From: Paenibacillus catalpae
Lineage (GTDB): Bacteria > Bacillota > Bacilli > Paenibacillales > Paenibacillaceae
DNA: 64,000 nucleotides
Reading direction: 5' to 3'
NCBI RefSeq assembly: GCF_900112695.1
Contig: NZ_FOMT01000002.1
Location: 1,288,492-1,352,491 of the forward strand
In this document: piece by piece, positions 29,664 to 37,869 of the stretch
Layout of the letters: each line of letters begins with the position of its first letter
Numbering within the stretch: position 1 is the stretch's first letter
Notes under the pieces: model-generated
The model's input: the letters and a program-made list of their open reading frames with translations, nothing else
Databases searched by the model: none
Told to the model about the DNA's origin: nothing
Translations under genes and position numbers: made by a program

Positions 29664-29680
29664 GAGGCCCCAGGCACGCC

Positions 29681-30226
29681 ATGATCAAACTCCAGCAATT
29701 AATCGGTTTGCCCGTTCTTGTCATTCATTCCGGCAAGCATGTCGGCAACGTAAAGGACGCTTGGTTCGATGAACATTGGCGGTTGATCGGTCTTATTGTA
29801 GAGGGCGCAAAGTGGTTTGCGTCATCGGTCAAAACCGTTGAATGGGCAGAAGTATTAACCTGCGGTGAGGATGCCGTATTTATATCGAAGGAATCAGCAG
29901 TCAAACCGGTAAAAGCGGCACAAATCGGAAGATCCTTTGATACCGGCATCGTGAAGCTGAAGGAATTGCCTGTCATCACGGTGCAAGGTTTACAGCTTGG
30001 ACGAGTATCCGATGTTTATTTTTACCCATTTCAGGGTACACAAATAGTAGGCTATGAGCTTACGGATGGATTTATATCGGATCTGATGGAAGGGCGCAAA
30101 TGGCTGAAAGCCCCGGAGGATCCGGATGCCGTGCTGCTCGGGGAAGACGCGATTATCGTTCCTGCTGTCAGTGAAGCGGAATTGGAGCCTGTCGCAGCTT
30201 CCAATTCGATAAATAGGGAGAAATGA
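29681..30226 (+). CDS. yrrD: PRC-barrel domain protein, YrrD type
   Basis: A 181-aa protein with two PRC-barrel repeats: residues about 1-75 (LIGLPVLVIHSGKHVGNVKDAWFDEHWRLIGLI) and about 80-155 (ELPVITVQGLQLGRVSDVYFYPFQGTQIVGYEL). The fold is shared with ribosome-maturation and photosynthetic proteins. Function in Bacillales is unknown, and the repeat of G-x-V-x-D/R-V suggests a structural adaptor. It follows iscS by 17 bp and precedes the zinc-ribbon gene by 3 bp, so it is probably in the cymR-iscS transcript. Confidence 0.88.
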   Translation: MIKLQQLIGLPVLVIHSGKHVGNVKDAWFDEHWRLIGLIVEGAKWFASSVKTVEWAEVLTCGEDAVFISKESAVKPVKAAQIGRSFDTGIVKLKELPVITVQGLQLGRVSDVYFYPFQGTQIVGYELTDGFISDLMEGRKWLKAPEDPDAVLLGEDAIIVPAVSEAELEPVAASNSINREK

Positions 30227-30229
30227 AAG

Positions 30230-30427
30230 ATGATGAGATGTCCCAATTGCAATTCAAAGGATATAGGTAAAATCGGTTCCCATCAGTTCTACTGCTGGGG
30301 CTGCTTCATAGAGCTGACAGTGAATGGTGAGAAAATGTCGGTCTATCAAGTAGAAGAGGACGGAACGCTTAGCTCGCTCGACGATTTATTCTTTGAAGAG
30401 GAAATGCCGCAAATTCAAATTAATTAG
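30230..30427 (+). CDS. Small zinc-ribbon protein of unknown function
   Basis: A 65-aa protein with a four-cysteine zinc ribbon: CPNC (Cys4, Cys7) and CWGC (Cys22, Cys25), followed by a short strand and an acidic tail (FFEEEMPQIQIN). It starts 3 bp after the PRC-barrel gene behind AGGGAGAAA. Similar small ribbon proteins follow yrrD in related genomes, as far as I recall. No catalytic residues are seen; an RNA- or protein-binding accessory role is possible. Confidence 0.8.
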   Translation: MMRCPNCNSKDIGKIGSHQFYCWGCFIELTVNGEKMSVYQVEEDGTLSSLDDLFFEEEMPQIQIN

Positions 30428-30455
30428 CGGCTCCATAGATCAGGGTGAAGACTTC

Positions 30456-30480
30456 AGGACGGCGTATGCCGTCCTTTTTG
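30456..30480 (+). terminator. Terminator of the cymR-iscS operon
   Basis: AGGACGGC (30456-30463) pairs with GCCGTCCT (30468-30475), loop GTAT, then TTTT. Confidence 0.85.
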
Positions 30481-30592
30481 CTGTCCCGGAGAATTGGTCA
30501 TAGATGGATGAAAAGGACCGCTTGTACATATACTTAAGCAGATTGCTCGTATTTGTGAACGTATAAGGAATGAAACAAGCGGGGGTGAGGCG

Positions 30593-31663
30593 GTGGAACG
30601 GTTAACGAAAAGCCGTCTGTTTATATGGCTGGTCTATATCATTATGGGGCTTATCGCGTTATATTTACTGCTGCTCGTCAAGCCGATTTTTGTGCACTTA
30701 TATGTGTTTCTGAAGGCCGTGCTTGCCCCGTTCATTATTGCGATGATCGTATCGTACGTCTTGAATCCGGTCGTATCGCTGCTCCATGAGAGGAAGGTGC
30801 CGCGTACGATTGCGGTGCTGCTCATCTATGCCGTCTTTTGTGCGGCGCTTGCCGTCATTCTGGTCAACCTGATCCCGATGTTTAAGGAACAGATGGATCA
30901 ATTGAACCGTCATGTACCGGACCTGACCTATCGTGCAGAAAGCCTCGTTACCGATTTGAACAATACGTCCTTCCTGCCGGGAAGCATTCGTGAGGGACTG
31001 AATAAATCCATTTTTCAGATGGAGAAAAAGCTGTCGGATACCGTATCCCATTTCATTAACAACATTGGTTCCGTTGTGAATGCGGTGTTTATCGCTTTTA
31101 TTATCCCGTTCCTCGCGTTCTATATCTTGAAGGACTTTGACCTGTTCGAACGCACCGTGATCACCTACGTCCCGAAGTCGCACCGGAAGCATACCGTCAG
31201 ACTGCTGAAAGATATTGACGCCGCTCTTGGCAGCTACATCCGGGGACAGTTTATTGTCTGTATTATTGTTGGCATACTCGCCTATATAGGTTACATCATT
31301 ATCGGAGTTCCGTATCCGCTGCTGCTCGCCAGTATCGTTGCCGTAACGAATATCATTCCTTACCTGGGCCCATTCTTTGGCGCGGCTCCGGCGCTGCTTG
31401 TGGCATCAACGATCTCGTTCAAAATGGTGCTGCTGGTCGCCGTCGTCAACCTATCCTGCCAGGTACTCGAAGGCAATGTCGTATCGCCGCAGGTCGTTGG
31501 ACGAACGCTTCATATGCACCCGCTGGCCATCATATTTGCCTTATTGGTCGGCGGCGAGGTAGCCGGCATAGTCGGGATGATTTTGGCTGTTCCAATCTTT
31601 GCGGCACTTAAAGTAATCGTCCAGCATATATTTGCTTATTATGTCAGGCGAAAGACCATTTGA
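30593..31663 (+). CDS. yrrI: AI-2E family transporter, YrrI type
   Basis: Polytopic membrane protein (356 aa, about eight helices) of the AI-2E family, whose members export autoinducer-2 or act as Na+/H+ antiporters; the substrate cannot be told from sequence. GTG start at 30593 behind GGGGTGAGG. Family stretches are visible: SYVLNPVVSLLHERKVPRTIAVLLIY near the N-terminus and IPYLGPFFGAAPALLVA, then GNVVSPQVVGRTLHMHPLAIIFALLVGGEVAGIVGMILAVP. It lies just upstream of alaS as in Bacillus, and the alaS promoter overlaps its stop codon. A second paralogue is at 41935. Confidence 0.92.
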   Translation: MERLTKSRLFIWLVYIIMGLIALYLLLLVKPIFVHLYVFLKAVLAPFIIAMIVSYVLNPVVSLLHERKVPRTIAVLLIYAVFCAALAVILVNLIPMFKEQMDQLNRHVPDLTYRAESLVTDLNNTSFLPGSIREGLNKSIFQMEKKLSDTVSHFINNIGSVVNAVFIAFIIPFLAFYILKDFDLFERTVITYVPKSHRKHTVRLLKDIDAALGSYIRGQFIVCIIVGILAYIGYIIIGVPYPLLLASIVAVTNIIPYLGPFFGAAPALLVASTISFKMVLLVAVVNLSCQVLEGNVVSPQVVGRTLHMHPLAIIFALLVGGEVAGIVGMILAVPIFAALKVIVQHIFAYYVRRKTI

Positions 31664-31688
31664 CAGACAACCCTTTGGCCGATATACT
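31660..31688 (+). promoter_or_regulatory. Predicted promoter of alaS
   Basis: Near-consensus TTGACA (31660-31665), a 17-bp spacer and TATACT (31683-31688). The -35 box contains the TGA stop codon of the upstream transporter gene. Confidence 0.8.
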
Positions 31689-31694
31689 TTAGAC

Positions 31695-31972
31695 AGTTAC
31701 AGCAAATATGACATGTAAAGCGTTGATGAAAGGGAGTAAGCCATAGCCCGTCAATCAGAGAGAGAGCTTCTTCGCCTTTGGGCGTCGGCTGTAAAAGCTC
31801 TTGGGACGAAGAATGGCCGAAAGCTGCTTTCGGAGTGTGAATGAACTTCACCGGGAGGACCCGTTATCGTCCATACGAGGAGATTGCTTATGAATGCCCC
31901 GGGCGTTCTGGCAATAACCAGGGTGGTACCGCGATTATGAATTCGTCCCTGTCTATGACAGGGGCTTTTTTA
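31695..31972 (+). ncRNA. T-box riboswitch upstream of alaS
   Basis: tRNA-Ala-sensing leader. AGAGAGAGAG of stem I is near 31756-31767. The specifier region AAAGCTGCTTTC (31821-31832) carries GCT (Ala), most likely the copy at 31826-31828. The canonical T-box AGGGTGGTACCGCG is at 31920-31933. The terminator stem at 31945-31953 pairs with 31957-31965, followed by TTTTTT. Start and internal boundaries are approximate. It is followed by element E2 before the alaS ribosome site. Confidence 0.93.
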
Positions 31973-32027
31973 TGTTTTAAAACAAACATTTAAAGCTTTG
32001 AAAAATCGGTCAGCACCGAAGCGCGGA

Positions 32028-32145
32028 GAAAAAGGTTGGAGCTTTTGGAGCGTCAGCGCCCGCCTTTGTTTTTGAATCTCAACAACTGTAACCGATAAAT
32101 TGAAGAGATTCAAAAACAACAGCGGCCAAAAGCCCAACCTTTTTC
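32028..32145 (+). repeat. Long palindrome in the alaS 5' leader, element E2
   Basis: GAAAAAGGTTGG (32028-32039) pairs with CCAACCTTTTTC (32134-32145), CTTTTGG with CCAAAAG, and GTTTTTGAATCTC with GAGATTCAAAAAC, closing a loop of about 24 nt. It carries GGAGCG (32047-32052), CGCCTTTG (32061-32068) and AACAGCG (32118-32124), shared with E1 and E3. It lies after the T-box terminator and 40 bp before the alaS ribosome site; a small TCGGT...ACCGA hairpin (32006-32019) precedes it. No gene is seen in 31664-32196. Confidence 0.72.
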
Positions 32146-32196
32146 ATAGTGCCCAATATGCTGATCCAAACTCAAATTTTAACGGAGGTTTTAACC

Positions 32197-34830
32197 ATGA
32201 AAGCAAGTGAAATCCGGTCTAAATGGCTTTCGTTCTTCGAAAGCAAAGGACACCACATCGAGCCGAGCGCATCGCTCGTCCCTCATAACGATCCGTCGCT
32301 TCTCTGGATCAATGCAGGTATGGCTCCACTCAAGCCTTATTTCGACGGACGTGTCATTCCCGACAATCCGCGGATTACAAACTCGCAAAAATGCATTCGT
32401 ACGAACGATATCGAGAATGTCGGCAAAACACGCCGCCACCATACGTTCTTCGAAATGCTGGGCAACTTCTCCATCGGCGACTACTTCAAGGAAGAAGTCA
32501 TTACTTGGGCATGGGAGTTCCTCACAAGCAAAGAGTGGATCGGCTTCGACCCTGAGCGTTTGTCCGTTACGGTATATCCGGAAGACGTAGAAGCTTACAA
32601 GTACTGGAATGAGAAAATCGGTCTTCCTGCTGAGCGCATTTACAAGCTGCAGGACAATTTCTGGGATATCGGCGAAGGCCCTTGCGGACCTTGTACCGAA
32701 ATTTTCTACGACCGCGGCGACAAATACGGCGATCTGAACGATCCGGAATGCTGGCCGGGCGGCGAGAACGAACGCTTCCTCGAAGTGTGGAACCTTGTAT
32801 TCTCGCAGTTCAACCATAACAAAGACGGCAGCTATACACCGCTTCCGAACAAAAACATCGATACAGGAGCTGGTCTGGAACGTTTCGCTTCCATCCTGCA
32901 GGATGTTGACTCGAACTTCGATACGGACCTGTTCATCCCGATCATTGAACGTACTTGCGAGATCGCGGGCGTGAAATACCATGTGAACGAAGATCATGAC
33001 GTTGCGCTGAAAGTTATCGCTGACCATATTCGTACCGTTGCTTTTGCTGTAGGCGACGGCGTTATGCCTTCCAATGAAGGCCGCGGCTACATTATCCGCC
33101 GTCTGCTCCGCCGTGCTGTGCGTTACGGAAAAACAATCGGCATCGACCGTCCGTTCCTGTACGAACTGACTTCCGTCGTTGGAGAAGTGATGGGCGTCTA
33201 CTATCCTGAGGTTGTAGACAAACGCGAGTTTATCGAGCGCGTCATCCGCACGGAAGAGGAGCGGTTCCATGAAACCTTGTCTGACGGGCTTGTAATGTTG
33301 TCTGACCTGGTTGCGGCAGCACGCAAATCCGGAACAACGGAGATCGGCGGCGAAGACGCATTCCGTCTGTATGATACGTACGGCTTCCCGTTTGACCTGA
33401 CAGAGGACTTTGCGGCCGAGAACGGCATGACCGTTGACCGCGAAGGCTTTGACGCAGCGATGGAAGCACAGCGTGAACGTGCCCGTGCAGCTCGTCAGGA
33501 AACGGGCGGCATGAACGTACAGGGCGGCCCGCTTGCCGACTTTACGGTTAAAAGTGAATTTGTTGGCTATAATGAACTGGTAACAGAAGCCCAAATCACA
33601 GCTATTGTCCATGAAGACTCGTTAGTAGACCTTGTAGGCGAAGGCAGCCGCGTGCTTGTCCTGCTTGACCGTACTCCTTTCTATGCAGAAAGCGGCGGTC
33701 AAATCGGCGACAAAGGAACGATCATTGGCAACGGCTTTACCCTGCAGGTTGAAGATGTAACGAAAGCGCCGCATGGCCAAAGCGTGCATCACGCCGTTGT
33801 GGCATCCGGCACCGTTCGTTCCGGCGAGAAAGTTGAAGCTGTCGTTACCCGCTCTGTCCGCGAAGATGTGATCAAGAACCATACAGCAACACACTTGCTT
33901 CATAAAGCATTGAAAGAAGTGCTTGGCGACCATGTTAATCAAGCAGGCTCGCTTGTGCAGGCAGACCGTCTGCGCTTTGACTTCTCGCATTTCGGCAGCA
34001 TTACGCCTGAGGAATTGACGGAAATCGAACGTAAAGTAAACGAGCAAATCTGGATTGGAACACCTGTTGTCATTGAGAGCAAACCAATCGCAGAAGCAAA
34101 AGCAATGGGCGCTATGGCATTGTTCGGCGAGAAGTATGGCGATATTGTACGCGTCGTGCAAGTCGGAACCTACAGCATTGAGCTTTGCGGCGGCTGCCAT
34201 GTAGGCAACACGTCTCAAATCGGTCTGTTCAAGCTCGTTAGCGAGAGCGGTATCGGCTCCGGAGTACGCCGGATCGAAGCAGTTACCGGCCGTCACGCTT
34301 ACGGCTTTATGGAAGGTCAGCTTGATCTCTTGAAGCAGGCTTCGGCTCTTCTTAAATCAAGCAACAATGATGTTCCGAAACGGATTGAAGCGCTGTTCGC
34401 GCAAGCGAAAGAGCTGGGACGCGAGAATGAATCGCTGCAGGCGAAGCTGAGCCGCATTGAAGCAGGCTCCCTTGAGCAGAATGCGAAGACGGTTGGAGAG
34501 GTTACAGTGCTTAGCGCTAAAGTAACTGCTCCTACAATGGATGCACTCCGCGGGATTGCAGACGAGCTGAAGCTGAAGCTGCCTTCGGCTGTTATCATCC
34601 TTGGTGCGGTGCAAGAGGACAAAGTAAGCCTCGTTGCTGCTGTGTCGGCTGATCTGGTGAAGAAGGGCTTCCATGCCGGAAAAATCGTCAAAGAAGCAGC
34701 TGCACATTGCGGCGGCAGCGGCGGCGGACGTCCTGACATGGCACAAGCCGGCGGCAAAGACGCTACGAAGCTGGACGAAGCTTTGAAACTTGCTGAAGAA
34801 CTGGTTCTTAACCAAACAAATGTGATATGA
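32197..34830 (+). CDS. alaS: Alanyl-tRNA synthetase
   Basis: Class II synthetase that charges tRNA-Ala and edits mischarged Ser and Gly (877 aa). I chose ATG 32197 behind [25 protein letters not shown] is the usual start. Catalytic core: [20 protein letters not shown] (residues about 84-103). The editing domain has the zinc ligands HTATHLLH (about 565-572) and CGGCHV (about 666-671). The C-Ala domain ends with the Gly-rich [15 protein letters not shown]. It is under the upstream T-box. yrzL, ruvX and yrzB follow in the conserved order. Confidence 0.97.
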   Translation: MKASEIRSKWLSFFESKGHHIEPSASLVPHNDPSLLWINAGMAPLKPYFDGRVIPDNPRITNSQKCIRTNDIENVGKTRRHHTFFEMLGNFSIGDYFKEEVITWAWEFLTSKEWIGFDPERLSVTVYPEDVEAYKYWNEKIGLPAERIYKLQDNFWDIGEGPCGPCTEIFYDRGDKYGDLNDPECWPGGENERFLEVWNLVFSQFNHNKDGSYTPLPNKNIDTGAGLERFASILQDVDSNFDTDLFIPIIERTCEIAGVKYHVNEDHDVALKVIADHIRTVAFAVGDGVMPSNEGRGYIIRRLLRRAVRYGKTIGIDRPFLYELTSVVGEVMGVYYPEVVDKREFIERVIRTEEERFHETLSDGLVMLSDLVAAARKSGTTEIGGEDAFRLYDTYGFPFDLTEDFAAENGMTVDREGFDAAMEAQRERARAARQETGGMNVQGGPLADFTVKSEFVGYNELVTEAQITAIVHEDSLVDLVGEGSRVLVLLDRTPFYAESGGQIGDKGTIIGNGFTLQVEDVTKAPHGQSVHHAVVASGTVRSGEKVEAVVTRSVREDVIKNHTATHLLHKALKEVLGDHVNQAGSLVQADRLRFDFSHFGSITPEELTEIERKVNEQIWIGTPVVIESKPIAEAKAMGAMALFGEKYGDIVRVVQVGTYSIELCGGCHVGNTSQIGLFKLVSESGIGSGVRRIEAVTGRHAYGFMEGQLDLLKQASALLKSSNNDVPKRIEALFAQAKELGRENESLQAKLSRIEAGSLEQNAKTVGEVTVLSAKVTAPTMDALRGIADELKLKLPSAVIILGAVQEDKVSLVAAVSADLVKKGFHAGKIVKEAAAHCGGSGGGRPDMAQAGGKDATKLDEALKLAEELVLNQTNVI

Positions 34831-34889
34831 TAGCAGTGTAAATGTAATAAACTAGTTAATAAATGCGGTTGGAAAGCGAGGTGCTGGCG

Positions 34890-35147
34890 ATGAATTCCAT
34901 GGACAACACGATGAAGTTTGATGTGAAGGCGGAAGGTGAATCTTCCTCACAAGACATTTTGCTTACGGTGCATGAGGCGCTTCTGGAGAAAGAGTATAAT
35001 CCGATCAATCAGATTGTTGGGTATTTGCTGTCCGGAGATCCCGCCTACATTCCACGGCATAACAACGCCAGAAGCTTAATTCGCAAGAAAGAACGTGATG
35101 AACTCATTGAAGAGCTTGTCCGGTTTTATTTGAACAACAAGAAATAA
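34890..35147 (+). CDS. yrzL: IreB-family regulatory protein (YrzL, DUF965)
   Basis: An 85-aa protein of the IreB/UPF0297 family, phosphorylated by the PrkC/IreK Ser/Thr kinase in enterococci. I chose ATG 34890 behind GCGAGGTG; a frame start at 34863 would overlap the leader. The family core is [34 protein letters not shown], with conserved SGDPAYI and RHNNAR. The N-terminal Thr/Ser residues (MDNTMKF) include the likely phosphosite region. It is always placed between alaS and ruvX in Bacillales. Confidence 0.94.
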   Translation: MNSMDNTMKFDVKAEGESSSQDILLTVHEALLEKEYNPINQIVGYLLSGDPAYIPRHNNARSLIRKKERDELIEELVRFYLNNKK

Positions 35148-35169
35148 TGAACTAGGAGCCGGACAGATC

Positions 35170-35586
35170 ATGAGGACAATGGGTTTGGATTACGGTGACC
35201 GCAACATCGGCGTTGCGGTCAGCGACGCGTTCGGCTGGACAGCACAGGGGATAGAAACTGTCCAGAAGCGCCGGGATGGCGGCGAATTAGTTCGGATTGC
35301 CGAGCTGGTGAAAGAACATGAAGTAACAGAAATCGTTGTGGGACTGCCGAAAAATATGAATAATACGATTGGCCCCCGCGGCGAGATTAGTATGGCATTC
35401 GCAGAGCAGCTTCAGCAAACACTAAACTTGCCTGTTCACCTTTGGGATGAACGGCTGACAACGGTATCCGCCGAGCGTACCTTAATCGAGGCGGATGTTA
35501 GCCGGAAGAAGCGAAAGCTAGTAATAGACAAAATGGCGGCAACGCTTATTTTGCAAAATTATCTCGATTCTAAAACGAAAAGGTGA
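35170..35586 (+). CDS. ruvX: Holliday junction resolvase-like / pre-16S rRNA nuclease
   Basis: YqgF/RuvX-family RNase H-fold nuclease (138 aa), essential in many bacteria for 16S rRNA 5'-end maturation. The first acidic motif is [15 protein letters not shown] (Asp7 in the usual position), then [16 protein letters not shown], and the final [11 protein letters not shown] and DKMAA.LILQNYL. It starts at ATG 35170 behind AGGAG and overlaps the region of the next gene's ribosome site. Confidence 0.95.
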   Translation: MRTMGLDYGDRNIGVAVSDAFGWTAQGIETVQKRRDGGELVRIAELVKEHEVTEIVVGLPKNMNNTIGPRGEISMAFAEQLQQTLNLPVHLWDERLTTVSAERTLIEADVSRKKRKLVIDKMAATLILQNYLDSKTKR

Positions 35587-35594
35587 GGGTTGCG

Positions 35595-35888
35595 ATGACA
35601 AAGGATGACCTGCAGTTCGAAGAACCGGAAATTATTTATATTCCGGATGAAGACGGCAACGAAGAAGAATTCGAAGTCATCATGAAGTTTGAAGTGGATG
35701 GCTCTGATTCGAAATATATGATGGTTGTTCCGCTGGCAAGCGAAAATGACGAGGAAGATGAAGTATACGCTTTCCGTTATGAAGAAGAAGGCGACGACCT
35801 TAAGCTGTACACCATTGAAGACGAAGAAGAGTGGAACATCGTTGAAGAGACATTCAACACGCTTCTTGGTGAGATGGAGGATAATTAA
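35595..35888 (+). CDS. yrzB: DUF1292 protein, YrzB type
   Basis: Very acidic 97-aa cytoplasmic protein. I chose ATG 35595 behind GGTGAGGG, 8 bp after the ruvX stop. Core: EVIMKFEVDGSDSKYMMVVPL, then DEVYAFRYEEEGDDLKLYTIEDEEEWNIVEETFNTLL, the standard YrzB pattern. Function is unknown; it always sits with ruvX and mltG. A second copy of the domain follows and overlaps its stop codon. Confidence 0.92.
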   Translation: MTKDDLQFEEPEIIYIPDEDGNEEEFEVIMKFEVDGSDSKYMMVVPLASENDEEDEVYAFRYEEEGDDLKLYTIEDEEEWNIVEETFNTLLGEMEDN

Positions 35889-36202
35889 TGGCAAACGACG
35901 AGCGCATCGTTCCTGTTCCGCAAGAGCGGCTTCGGGAAGTGTTCGGGAATGAAATCGAGCTGGTCTCTGAACACGGCAGTCTAGACAAATTCGAGATCAA
36001 GGCAGAGTTTCAGCTTGGCCCTTACGTCTATGCCGCTCTGCAGTCGTCTGCCATGAAGAAAGAGCAGGAGGTTGAGCTGTTCCGTGTCATCCTGACCGAT
36101 AACGGCGAGCCCCAGCTTGAAACGATTGAAGACGATGATGAGTGGGAGCTTGCAGCGGAAGCTTATGATGATCTTCTGTTTGCAAATGACGAAATGCCTT
36201 AA
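35888..36202 (+). CDS. Second DUF1292-type protein
   Basis: A 104-aa acidic protein whose ATG uses the last base of the preceding gene's stop codon (TAATG). It follows the same plan as its neighbour: a strand-rich first half (FEIKAEFQLGPYVYAALQS) and a C-terminal ELFRVI....EPQLETIEDDDEWELAAEAYDDLLF that matches IEDEEEWNIVEETFNTLL of YrzB. It is most likely an old tandem duplicate. It has no cysteines or catalytic motif. Confidence 0.85.
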   Translation: MANDERIVPVPQERLREVFGNEIELVSEHGSLDKFEIKAEFQLGPYVYAALQSSAMKKEQEVELFRVILTDNGEPQLETIEDDDEWELAAEAYDDLLFANDEMP

Positions 36203-36221
36203 TTGTATACGCAATGAGAGA

Positions 36222-36247
36222 AGAGCGGCTCCCACCGCTCTTTTTCT
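36222..36247 (+). terminator. Terminator after the DUF1292 pair
   Basis: AGAGCGG (36222-36228) pairs with CCGCTCT (36235-36241), followed by TTTTCTC. It separates the alaS-yrzB transcript from the mltG leader. Confidence 0.75.
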
Positions 36248-36304
36248 CGGGCGTTGGAAGGAAATTATTGTCTAAAATTGGATGAAAATGATGTATTATA
36301 GTCT

Positions 36305-36563
36305 ATGCTTGCGAAGCAAGAATCATCACGTGTGATAATTTATTAGGCTTATGCTTACGAAGCAATGAATCATCACGATGGCCCCCTGAAGACGGCCATT
36401 AGGGTGATCATTCATTAAGCTTATGCTTACGAAGCAATGAATCATCACGATGGCCCCCTGAACACGGCCATTAGGGTGATAATTCATTAAGCTTATGCTT
36501 ACGAAGCAATGAATCATCACAATGGCCAGAACGGCCATTAGGGTGATAATTCATTTTAGGAGG
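36305..36563 (+). repeat. Leader hairpin module array, mltG locus (four copies)
   Basis: Four head-to-tail units start at ATG-like bases 36305, 36351, 36423 and 36495. The last three are near-identical with a 72-bp period. Each has a small hairpin TGCTT-(A/G)CG-AAGCA, then a long stem AATGAAT.ATCAC with GTGAT.ATTCATT enclosing ATGGCC with GGCCAT. Only the last unit ends in TTTTAGGAGG (ribosome site 36558-36563 of mltG); the inner ones end ATTCATTAAGCTT and run into the next unit. It fills nearly all of the 370-bp gap 36203-36572. There are no spacers, so it is not a CRISPR array. Confidence 0.85.
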
Positions 36564-36572
36564 AACTATAGG

Positions 36573-37682
36573 TTGGTGCAATCGAGACAGCAGCATTCAA
36601 AATCAGGGCCATCCGCGGGCCGTATCGTCATGTGGGTCATCCTTTCGCTTCTCGCTCTTCTCATTATTGGGGCAGGGAGTGTCTTTTTGTATGTATGGAA
36701 CGGACTGAAGCCGACAGCTGCAGGCGAACCCGTCAGAATTGAAATTGCAAAAGGCGCTTCCGCTATTAAAGTATCCGATACTTTGGAAGAGCACGGCATT
36801 ATCAAGAACTCCTTTTTATTTAAATATTATTTGAAAGCGAAGAATGAAGGTGCCCACTTCCAAGCGGGAGTGTATGATCTAAGCCCTGGGATGGACAATG
36901 ATGCGATTATCGCCAAGTTAAACAGCGGTGATACGGTAGCGGAGGAGATGATCCGCTTTACCATTCCGGAAGGCTATACCTTGCTTCAGATTGCGGACAA
37001 ACTGGCGGAAGAAAAGCTGATTGACAAGGGTAAATTTATGGCGCTCGCTGATTCTGCTCCAGGCTGGGAAGACGCAGAAGCGGTTAAATCGATACCGGTC
37101 GACGACAAGCTGCATCACCGGCTGGAAGGCTATCTGTTTCCGGAAACCTATGAATTGACGAAGGGAAGCACGGAAGAAGATATCCTGAAACGGATGATGG
37201 CGGAGCTCGATACGAAGCTGGCTTCCTTGCCGGACGACTGGAAGGATGTGCTCGCCGAACGTAAGCTGAATCTTCATCAGCTGATAACCATCGCTTCTCT
37301 GGTTGAACGGGAGGTTGTGGCAGATGAAGAACGGCCGATTGTTGCCGGTGTCATCTATAACCGCCTTGAAGAGGGAATGCCTCTGCAAATTGATGCCACA
37401 GTCCAGTATTTACTGGATAAGCCGAAGGAGCGGTTGTTTGAAAAGGATCTTCAAATCGAAAGTCCATACAACACGTATAAAATTAATAGCCTTCCGCCAG
37501 GTCCTATTGCAAGTCCTAGCCTGGCTTCCATTAAAGCGGCGTTATACCCGGAGAAGAATGATTACTTCTATTACGTTACCAAAAAAGACGGCACGCAGAC
37601 GCATCTTTTTGCAAAAACCTACAAAGAGCATTTGAAAAATATCGAAACAAGCAACGAGACGGCTGCGAAACAAGGCGAATAA
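36573..37682 (+). CDS. mltG: Endolytic murein transglycosylase
   Basis: Membrane-anchored lytic transglycosylase that cuts nascent glycan strands and sets peptidoglycan chain length (369 aa; YrrL). Likely start TTG 36573, nine bases after AGGAGG; GTG 36576 is the alternative. The short basic N-terminus is followed by one helix (VMWVILSLLALLIIGAGSVFLYVW), a LysM-like first domain, then the YceG catalytic domain with the presumed catalytic Glu in ASLVEREVV and the signature AGVIYNRLEEGMPLQIDATVQYLL. Earlier in-frame starts fall inside the repeat array and are unlikely. Confidence 0.94.
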   Translation: MVQSRQQHSKSGPSAGRIVMWVILSLLALLIIGAGSVFLYVWNGLKPTAAGEPVRIEIAKGASAIKVSDTLEEHGIIKNSFLFKYYLKAKNEGAHFQAGVYDLSPGMDNDAIIAKLNSGDTVAEEMIRFTIPEGYTLLQIADKLAEEKLIDKGKFMALADSAPGWEDAEAVKSIPVDDKLHHRLEGYLFPETYELTKGSTEEDILKRMMAELDTKLASLPDDWKDVLAERKLNLHQLITIASLVEREVVADEERPIVAGVIYNRLEEGMPLQIDATVQYLLDKPKERLFEKDLQIESPYNTYKINSLPPGPIASPSLASIKAALYPEKNDYFYYVTKKDGTQTHLFAKTYKEHLKNIETSNETAAKQGE

Positions 37683-37687
37683 AGTTG

Positions 37688-37722
37688 ACAAGGGAGGACG
37701 GATGTCCTCCCTTGTTTTTTTG
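37688..37722 (+). terminator. Terminator of mltG
   Basis: ACAAGGGAGGAC (37688-37699) pairs with GTCCTCCCTTGT (37704-37715), loop GGAT, then TTTTTTT. Confidence 0.9.
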
Positions 37723-37755
37723 TGAAAAAAATAGTTTTATGAATCTACTAATCAA

Positions 37756-37784
37756 TTGACAATGTGCGACCGATATAAAATAAT
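37756..37784 (+). promoter_or_regulatory. Predicted promoter of the chemoreceptor gene
   Basis: TTGACA (37756-37761), a 17-bp spacer and AATAAT (37779-37784). This is a sigma-A-type pattern; no sigma-D motif is obvious. Confidence 0.5.
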
Positions 37785-37869
37785 AGGACTGTACATGCCA
37801 ATATAGGGTAATAGAACTAGACCAACCCAGATCACAAAATACATAAACGATAAAGAGGCGGTGTCTTGC

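Noticed and set aside
32191..33612. 473-residue open frame antisense to alaS
   Set aside because: Shadow of a strongly codon-biased gene; no ribosome site, no family resemblance. The same holds for long antisense frames over hisS (9782-10888) and aspS (11788-12876).
36326..36538. Open minus-strand frame of 70 residues with an internal repeat (IVMIHCFVSISL)
   Set aside because: It exists only because the 72-bp DNA repeat is a multiple of three; it has no ribosome site and covers the hairpin array.
36305..36563. Possible CRISPR array
   Set aside because: Units are contiguous and fully repeated with no unique spacers, no cas genes are near, and each unit folds as a long hairpin ending at a ribosome site.
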